Assembly (NCBI GenBank): GCA_001839685.1
Contig: MLAK01000600.1
Location: 30,163 to 94,162 of the forward strand
Source of the DNA: Tritrichomonas foetus
Taxonomy: Eukaryota; Parabasalia; Tritrichomonadida; Tritrichomonadidae
Reading direction: 5' to 3'
Length of the DNA: 64,000 bases
Position 1 is the first letter of the stretch. Each line of letters starts with the position of its first letter. Below the pieces are notes generated by a model. It saw only the letters and a program-made list of their open reading frames with translations, was not told the origin of the DNA and searched no databases. Of this stretch, positions 57,969-64,000 are shown piece by piece. The position numbers were made by a program, and so were the translations under genes.

Positions 57969-59987
57969 TTATTCTGAGAAAGCTTCTAAAATATAGAAAT
58001 ATTTATCTCCAAGTTTTTCATTATCCATAACAAGTTGAAGCATTTCTTTTTGGAAAGCAAACCACAAAAACTGTTCTTTGTCTGTTTGTTTGTCGCGAAA
58101 CACTTCATGATTCATTGCAAACAAATCAATCACACAGTAAATATAGAAAATGTCAGTGCAACCTGCCAGTGCAATTGCAATGTCCATAATTTCTTTGATA
58201 TCTTCTTTTTCTCGACTTATCAAATATATTTTCTTTAAAACACGCATTAAAGTTGTATATTGAAATGGTAAATCATCACAATCGAGAGTTCTCAACATTT
58301 CTACAGCTTCCCAAAATATGGATGATCTCTTAAAGTAGAGGTTTGATTCTAAATTTTCCAAATTTTGTGCTCTTTTGCTTAAAAAGTCGCCCATTTCGAT
58401 TTTCACGAATTCGAAATCTTTGATGAAACCTTTCAATAATTTCGGAAGGAATCTTTGAATAATAAATAAATAATTGTAGCTTTTAATGGAATCAGAAAAT
58501 AAATATTGATCGATTTCTTCATAAATTTCTTCATATTTAGAATACTTCTTTTCCATCTCAACTATCATTCTTTTAACAATAGGTGCAGTCATTGTATGTT
58601 CATGAACAATTGAAACTTTTTCCCATTTATCAATTGTTTTCATGTTTACCTTATATCTCAAAAATTGTTCAAAGAGATCAGATAGTTCAGAAATATCTTT
58701 AAGTGCCATTAATTGCGCGTATTCTTTGAATTCTTTCGAGTTGTTGAACTTTTCAACCAAAGTTAATGGATAACATTCTTTATCATCTGCCAAATTTTGA
58801 ATATTTCTCCAGAGTCTTTCGAAATCTTCATTATCTGGAACATCAACATCAAGTTGATGGAAAACTAAACGAAAGTTTGACTGTGAAGCACGGAGTTGAT
58901 GTGGCGGATAAGTTTTTATCCAAAAGACTGCATTTTTGTTAACTTTGTCAGTCAGAATAATATTCATTGAAGGCATTTCGAGTTTATCTTTGAAAAGACT
59001 ATAGAGTGCGCGAACATCAGAAATTGAAGTCAAAAAGTGCAAGAAAGGGTCATCAAAAACAGTATACTGAAAAGGAACTTCGATTGAAGAGTTTGCAAAA
59101 CAGATTCCTTCTAAGATTTTCATTTGGTCCATTTTATCAAGGATTTTTTGAATTGTTTTTCTGCCTTGTTGGTCATTTCTAACAGTATCATACCAAAGCA
59201 AAGTTTGATTTTTTAGTAGTTTTTCGAAAAAGAATGTACAAGTGTTTTTATCACCCCAGCGAGCGCGCATCATTTTGAGGAGAACAATGTGTGGCTGTGG
59301 AATTAATGGCGCACTTTTAATGAAGTACTCAGTGATATCCCTGACAAATTTATTGATTTTATTGGTGTCGATTTTCTTCTCGCGGATGAAACTGTCCAGA
59401 AATGGTGATAAAGAAGATTCATAAAATCTGAACAAACATGGAGATGAAAAGAATGGCGAAAGTAATGGTGAGCCCGTGACAGAGTCTGTGCTTGATAAAA
59501 CTTTAACAAAAAATGACATAGCTAAATTGATGTGCTCGTTTGATGAGTAATACCCAAAAAGTGAAGGAATTGACGAGATTGCCATAAAATCGAATAACTT
59601 GGTCCCTTTGATTTTGATGAGCGCTTCGACAAGATCAGGCGTATTTGCGTGAATGTGATTGAATAGAGTTGTGGTTTGCTGGCACAAAAATGGACTGATA
59701 GTAATTGGCGGGTCGAGTACAGTCGGATTTAAAACGTAATCATGGGCGGGTTCAATCGATTTACTGAGATTGTACTTTGTGCGGTTTGTTCGTTTGTTAT
59801 TGTTGAGGATATCTCTCAAAGCAATAATTCTGTGAGTTTGAATGTTTTTTTTTCGTTTCGCATCGATGTTTGCTGTACATAAGTTAAAGAGTGAGGTTGT
59901 GGATGGTGGAACATATTTAATTAGGAAATCATACTCTTTTTTAACATCCATGTGAAATTTTATGAAATAACTTTTTGAATACATCAT
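57969..59987 (-). CDS. Unrecognised 672-residue helical protein
   Basis: The frame starts at ATG 59987 (a second ATG follows at once); one further codon upstream is TTG. The protein is soluble and helical, with a basic N-terminal region (about residues 50-75), an aromatic/Pro-rich middle (LSPFFSSPCLFRFYESSLSPF near 175-200), and a C-terminal half with charged helices (about 400-500). No catalytic motif, membrane segment or known repeat is evident to me. A GTPase-regulating or scaffolding role could be imagined from the helical layout but is unsupported. The promoter holds a match to the M3 element at 60007-60014. It is one of two minus-strand genes in a row. Confidence 0.75.
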   Translation of the reverse strand: MMYSKSYFIKFHMDVKKEYDFLIKYVPPSTTSLFNLCTANIDAKRKKNIQTHRIIALRDILNNNKRTNRTKYNLSKSIEPAHDYVLNPTVLDPPITISPFLCQQTTTLFNHIHANTPDLVEALIKIKGTKLFDFMAISSIPSLFGYYSSNEHINLAMSFFVKVLSSTDSVTGSPLLSPFFSSPCLFRFYESSLSPFLDSFIREKKIDTNKINKFVRDITEYFIKSAPLIPQPHIVLLKMMRARWGDKNTCTFFFEKLLKNQTLLWYDTVRNDQQGRKTIQKILDKMDQMKILEGICFANSSIEVPFQYTVFDDPFLHFLTSISDVRALYSLFKDKLEMPSMNIILTDKVNKNAVFWIKTYPPHQLRASQSNFRLVFHQLDVDVPDNEDFERLWRNIQNLADDKECYPLTLVEKFNNSKEFKEYAQLMALKDISELSDLFEQFLRYKVNMKTIDKWEKVSIVHEHTMTAPIVKRMIVEMEKKYSKYEEIYEEIDQYLFSDSIKSYNYLFIIQRFLPKLLKGFIKDFEFVKIEMGDFLSKRAQNLENLESNLYFKRSSIFWEAVEMLRTLDCDDLPFQYTTLMRVLKKIYLISREKEDIKEIMDIAIALAGCTDIFYIYCVIDLFAMNHEVFRDKQTDKEQFLWFAFQKEMLQLVMDNEKLGDKYFYILEAFSE

Positions 59988-60436
59988 CAAAATTGAGACA
60001 ATTTGCTAACCGTTTTTTCTCCTCACAAATTTTTCTTCTCATTTCACGCACAACATCAGCAACAGCTTTTTTTGCTCTTTTACACGATGACTTTCCTGTA
60101 AATCATTGTTACCTTTTCAGGAGATTCTATCTACTGTTTTAGCATTGAAAATATAATTCATTTTATATTATATAAACTACACATTGTTAGATCCATAGAG
60201 CACAAATCCTCCATCGCATAAATACCTCCAGACATGTTAATGATTGATAACACCTACTTATGACAAAGCTATATATATTTATTATATTTGCATTATTATT
60301 GGTCTTATAATATTGATTTGTAGTTTTTCCAGATAAAGTTCTCTTTTGAAAAATATAGGAGATTTTCCACCAATTTTATATTAATATATACATCATATGA
60401 ACAACTAAATGTATTTTTCTTTATTCAAAATCAAAA
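59988..60436. other. Promoter of the 672-residue gene and spacer to the UBR gene tail
   Basis: The M3-like site is at 60007-60014. The remainder is AT-rich without genes. Confidence 0.5.
60007..60014 (-). promoter_or_regulatory. M3-type core promoter element
   Basis: The minus strand reads AACGGTTA, an exact match to the trichomonad M3 consensus [AGT][AG]C[GC]G[TC]T[AG], a Myb-like site reported to act with Inr or with the CCTTT start element. It is 20-27 bases upstream of ATG 59987. No good Inr or CCTTT is seen between. Confidence 0.5.
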
Positions 60437-63400
60437 TTATGACTGTAATGACTGTGCCATCCACTCACCGGAAAATAAAATATCAATACAGTGCTCCATT
60501 TTGTCATGTGAAAATTTCAGTGGCTCAAATGAACTCAATCCAATATCATCGTTTCCATCTGAATCAATATATACAGAACCAAGATCTTTTCTCAATTTAT
60601 TCAAGCTACATATCGAAATACGTGTGACATTAGGACCTGAAAGCATCAAAAACATTGAAACGCCATCATTTAAAGATTCTAAATGTTGAAAATATGATTT
60701 GTATTCAGACGTGTCACCATCAAAAGACACTATTTCTTTGGTTAATAAACATAATGCTCTAATTTTGGTTTGATCCTCAATTGGACAATTATATGGGTTG
60801 GCACCTAATTGATAAAAGTTATCTGGAAGCTCAATGGTAAATTTTGGTAAAGGAATTTTTGGTATTGAATTTCCAGGGAAATATTTCCCAAATCTTTCAT
60901 TTAATTGTTCATAGCTTAATTTTCTTTGCCAGTCAATGAATTTATCTTGTAATAATGATTCAATGAAAATCGAGCATCTTAATTCTGGAAAGGTTGGACT
61001 CATTTTTTTTAATAAACTCTTTATAGATTTTTCAAAACTTTCTTTCGGATTTTTACTGTGCAAAATTTTCATTACAAGATGATCTAAAAAGCTTTTACAT
61101 TCATTTTTCTTTCGTCTTAACCAAAAATACAATGAAATAAAATAATGTTTCATTAGCATGAAAACTGTATCTTTCTCAATGCATCGGCTTGAAGTTCTTT
61201 GTCGGATTTCCAATGCCTTTATATTGTCTATGAGAACATTGAGGGGATCATTTATTTTTGAGAAGAACTTATTGACAAGCATCGTGACTTCTGGGCTACT
61301 TTCTTCATTGAATCCGTTTGGGAATATTGGCAGTACTTCATTTTTAAAACACTTACAAACTTTACAATGAAATCCACCATTGGAGAACTTACAGCATTTA
61401 TAATGAATTGGATGATTACAAAGATTAAATGTGCAACTTCCTTTTACTTCTTCTCCATTGATAATTGATGGAACAACAGTGTCAAGAATGCAAACAGGAT
61501 AGCACAAAATTTCACTTTTTTCCGAACAAATAGAACAAACAAGATAATTTTCATTCTGATTTTCGCGATAATCATCTTCGACTTCATCGAGATCATTTTG
61601 ATTAATTACGAATTGGTTCATATGAAGTTGTTGAAGAGCTGATTCTTTGGCTCGTTGGGCCCTAAGTTTTTTATTTTCTACAGGTAAATTTTGGTCATTC
61701 AGAGGTATGTTCAAACTGTTTAATAAAGTAATACCAATGTGTTTTTGCTCCGCAATTAAATCAACAAGTGTGAATGGCTTTACTGCACCTTTATATGATA
61801 TTGGAACAAACAAGAACTCTACAAAGCTGTTTGGGATTTTATGAAGCAAATCTTCAAAAGTATAAGCAATAATAACATCACCACTATTAAATCGAAAATT
61901 GTTTACTATTTGGTTAGATATGAGTTCTCCAGTAATTTGAATCATGTTCAAAACAAAATGAATTGATGGAATTTCATTCTTATGTAAAAATAATATATGA
62001 TAGTATACAGCATATAAGGATGATTGAAAAAGTAAATTTTGAAGATTTACATTTGGTGAATGGGGAAATGGCAATAGTTTATCAGGATTTTTTTCCAAGT
62101 TTTTACTGGCTATTTTCAATATTTTATTAATTGAAATCCATGGAAATAAAAATGGCTCATCGAACTGGTTTTTTAAAATTCTTGTATTTCCATTAGGATT
62201 TATATTTAAATCAGAAATATTTCGTAGGGTTTTTTCTAAATTTGGATAATAATCGATCCATAGAGTTTTTCTTAATTCTTTGATACGTATTTGACTCTCT
62301 ATTAAAAACTGTGATTTCAAATATTGACAAATAAAATCTTCATCATATTGGTTAAAGATGATACATGATATCAAAAATATAAAAGGAAAACTTTCATTTT
62401 CTTCAAAACAAAACATTTTAAGAATTTTTCTAAGATCTCGATTCTGGTCTGCTGAACGTTCAAGCCATTTCTGAATAATCCTAAATAAAGGTATAAATCG
62501 TAAATTGATATTTGTTTTGTAATGCATCGAATTTAGAGCAGTTTGCATATCATTGCTATTTCTAACAAAACATTTATCATTAAAAAGTGCGGTCACTACT
62601 CTTAATGGCATTATTGCATATTGGGATAGATTGATATCTTTAAAGTATTGCTCATGTATTTGTGAAAATATCAGTCTTCCAAATGATTGATGTAACACTA
62701 AAGAAAGGGAAAAATCTATATTGTTATTCAATGGGGAATCAAATTTAAGATCATTCGTTAGCTTTGATAATTTATTAATAATAAATCGAGCATCATATTT
62801 TTCAATAGGAATTACATTTAATAAATTTGTAATACAAAATAGCTTTTTATGTAATATTGTTTGAGTATTAGAAGAATCATTTTCTTTGTATCCAAAAACT
62901 CTTCGAATTGGATAATTCATTTCATTTTCAGAAATTATCGAAATTATCGTATTAATAGTGATTGGAGAAACAATTCCACCAATAATTTTCATAATATCAA
63001 CAAGAATATCAAATACTGATAAAATACAACTATTCGCCCAGAACTTTTCTGACGGATTTTTCATGATGAATCCATCAATTCTTCTTAAAATGGAACTATA
63101 GAAAACATTCCAGTTAAATCCATTTGATGTCATATCTTTTAGGGTTTTCTCATCTAAGCAGTGGAATCCATATTTATTTAATATATTCAATCTTTTAAGG
63201 ATTTCTTTCTTTTGACCATTTCCTGCAAGATGAAGTAGCATAAAAACAATTTGTGGATAGATTTTGAAAAAAGATTCACTAAAATGCGTGAGAAAATATT
63301 CATCATGAATTAATGACAACATAAATGCATCTATTAAAGACACATTCTTACTTGAATAATTTGCAAAGTCAAAAATGAAACGAGGAACATCAACTGAATT

Positions 63401-63943
63401 CAAAAATGCTTCTGCAACACATCTTCGACATGCATCATTAAGTTCACTAAATTGTTTAATCCAATTTAAAATCAAAGATAAAGAGTTTGAATCTTGTAAA
63501 GCATAAAAATTCAAATGTTTTAAAGCCGAAGAAAAGATTTGAATCAGTTGATGAGATTTTTCTATTCCAAGGAAATCATAATGTGGTGATTGAACTGCTC
63601 CTTTGTGTTTACAACAAAATCCTTCAGCTTTCATGTTTTGTATATGACCACAGTCACAGGTACCAGTGTCAGATATTTCCATGATGATTCGATGACCAGT
63701 GTGATTTCCATTCAATAAACATTCTAAACAGATGCAGCTAGTTATGTGATTCATGCAATCTGCACAATGAAATATTAATGTGCTTTTACTCCAAGCTTTA
63801 TGACAAACAAATTTTGGTGATTGTGATTTTACTTTTGCCAAATATTCTGAAAAATTCGTTCCTTTCCCTTCTGATATTTTTTCTTCACAAAGTGTACAAG
63901 CACCAATTATGTCGGTTTCAAACAAGGTATCAATGTCCAACAT
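60437..63943 (-). CDS. UBR-box E3 ubiquitin ligase (N-recognin type)
   Basis: The 1,168-residue protein opens with a UBR box (about residues 47-115): CADCMNHITSCICLECLLNGNHTGHR, GTCDCGH and GFCCKHKG supply the Cys/His ligands that bind N-terminal degrons. Helical regions fill about 120-790. A RING-H2-like domain follows (about 801-880; CSIC, CNHPIHYKC, CKVC), then a C-terminal region resembling the UBR autoinhibitory domain. It should recognise destabilising N-termini and ubiquitinate them with a RAD6-type E2. Human UBR1 has about 1,750 residues, so this is a compact version. A separate ClpS-like N-domain is not evident. The ATG at 63943 is the first in frame; TCATA at 63967-63971 could be its Inr. 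Confidence 0.93.
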   Translation of the reverse strand: MLDIDTLFETDIIGACTLCEEKISEGKGTNFSEYLAKVKSQSPKFVCHKAWSKSTLIFHCADCMNHITSCICLECLLNGNHTGHRIIMEISDTGTCDCGHIQNMKAEGFCCKHKGAVQSPHYDFLGIEKSHQLIQIFSSALKHLNFYALQDSNSLSLILNWIKQFSELNDACRRCVAEAFLNSVDVPRFIFDFANYSSKNVSLIDAFMLSLIHDEYFLTHFSESFFKIYPQIVFMLLHLAGNGQKKEILKRLNILNKYGFHCLDEKTLKDMTSNGFNWNVFYSSILRRIDGFIMKNPSEKFWANSCILSVFDILVDIMKIIGGIVSPITINTIISIISENEMNYPIRRVFGYKENDSSNTQTILHKKLFCITNLLNVIPIEKYDARFIINKLSKLTNDLKFDSPLNNNIDFSLSLVLHQSFGRLIFSQIHEQYFKDINLSQYAIMPLRVVTALFNDKCFVRNSNDMQTALNSMHYKTNINLRFIPLFRIIQKWLERSADQNRDLRKILKMFCFEENESFPFIFLISCIIFNQYDEDFICQYLKSQFLIESQIRIKELRKTLWIDYYPNLEKTLRNISDLNINPNGNTRILKNQFDEPFLFPWISINKILKIASKNLEKNPDKLLPFPHSPNVNLQNLLFQSSLYAVYYHILFLHKNEIPSIHFVLNMIQITGELISNQIVNNFRFNSGDVIIAYTFEDLLHKIPNSFVEFLFVPISYKGAVKPFTLVDLIAEQKHIGITLLNSLNIPLNDQNLPVENKKLRAQRAKESALQQLHMNQFVINQNDLDEVEDDYRENQNENYLVCSICSEKSEILCYPVCILDTVVPSIINGEEVKGSCTFNLCNHPIHYKCCKFSNGGFHCKVCKCFKNEVLPIFPNGFNEESSPEVTMLVNKFFSKINDPLNVLIDNIKALEIRQRTSSRCIEKDTVFMLMKHYFISLYFWLRRKKNECKSFLDHLVMKILHSKNPKESFEKSIKSLLKKMSPTFPELRCSIFIESLLQDKFIDWQRKLSYEQLNERFGKYFPGNSIPKIPLPKFTIELPDNFYQLGANPYNCPIEDQTKIRALCLLTKEIVSFDGDTSEYKSYFQHLESLNDGVSMFLMLSGPNVTRISICSLNKLRKDLGSVYIDSDGNDDIGLSSFEPLKFSHDKMEHCIDILFSGEWMAQSLQS

Positions 63944-64000
63944 GAAACAGAATGCAAGAACAAGAATATGATCATATAATATATTATGTTTGAGTCATAA

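Overview
The window is AT-rich nuclear DNA of a unicellular eukaryote, most likely a parabasalid flagellate of the Trichomonas/Tritrichomonas type. The evidence is a gene set with no visible introns, eukaryote-only families (formin, BEACH, GAF-PDE, TTLL, RPN9, VPS11, VPS26, UBR-box E3, CIAO1), a eukaryotic tRNA-Asn with a T-run terminator, and trichomonad-type initiator (Inr, TCA+1-Py-T/A) sequences only 9-24 bases upstream of several start codons. The high AT content fits Tritrichomonas slightly better than T. vaginalis, but the species cannot be fixed by eye.

Layout: 1-3014 is the 5' part of a large surface-protein gene that runs off the left edge; 3653-8323 carries an ARM/HEAT-like protein and a membrane-anchored subtilisin; 8475-11423 a coiled-coil protein and a C2-domain protein facing each other; 12209-22763 an importin-like protein and a 2,602-residue BEACH protein; 23504-32838 a run of plus-strand genes (SNARE, four-GAF phosphodiesterase, formin); 33035-37057 a large helical-repeat protein; 37664-42109 CIAO1, VPS11 and VPS26; 42610-45480 a Sel1 protein and a DH-PH-FYVE exchange factor; 46148-50970 a 52-residue mini-gene, proteasome subunit RPN9, a zinc-knuckle protein and a Sec23/24-like protein; 51141-52987 a heavily broken beta-helix surface-protein pseudogene, followed by a gene-poor kilobase; 54130-63943 a steroid-5-alpha-reductase-family membrane protein, tRNA-Asn, a tubulin-ligase-like (TTLL) enzyme, an unrecognised 672-residue protein and a UBR-type E3 ligase.

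Genes are single transcription units on both strands with no operon logic. Many act in membrane traffic (SNARE, BEACH, VPS11, VPS26, Sec23/24-like, FYVE-RhoGEF) or the cytoskeleton (formin, RhoGEF, TTLL, coiled coil), with protein turnover (RPN9, UBR) and cyclic-nucleotide signalling (PDE) alongside. Several plausible open frames begin with TTG or GTG; I moved those starts to the first in-frame ATG. I see no CRISPR array, insertion sequence or clear new multigene system. The least explained pieces are a decayed reading frame at 28222-28566, A-rich tandem repeats at two tail-to-tail gene junctions, and several perfect inverted repeats in promoter regions.
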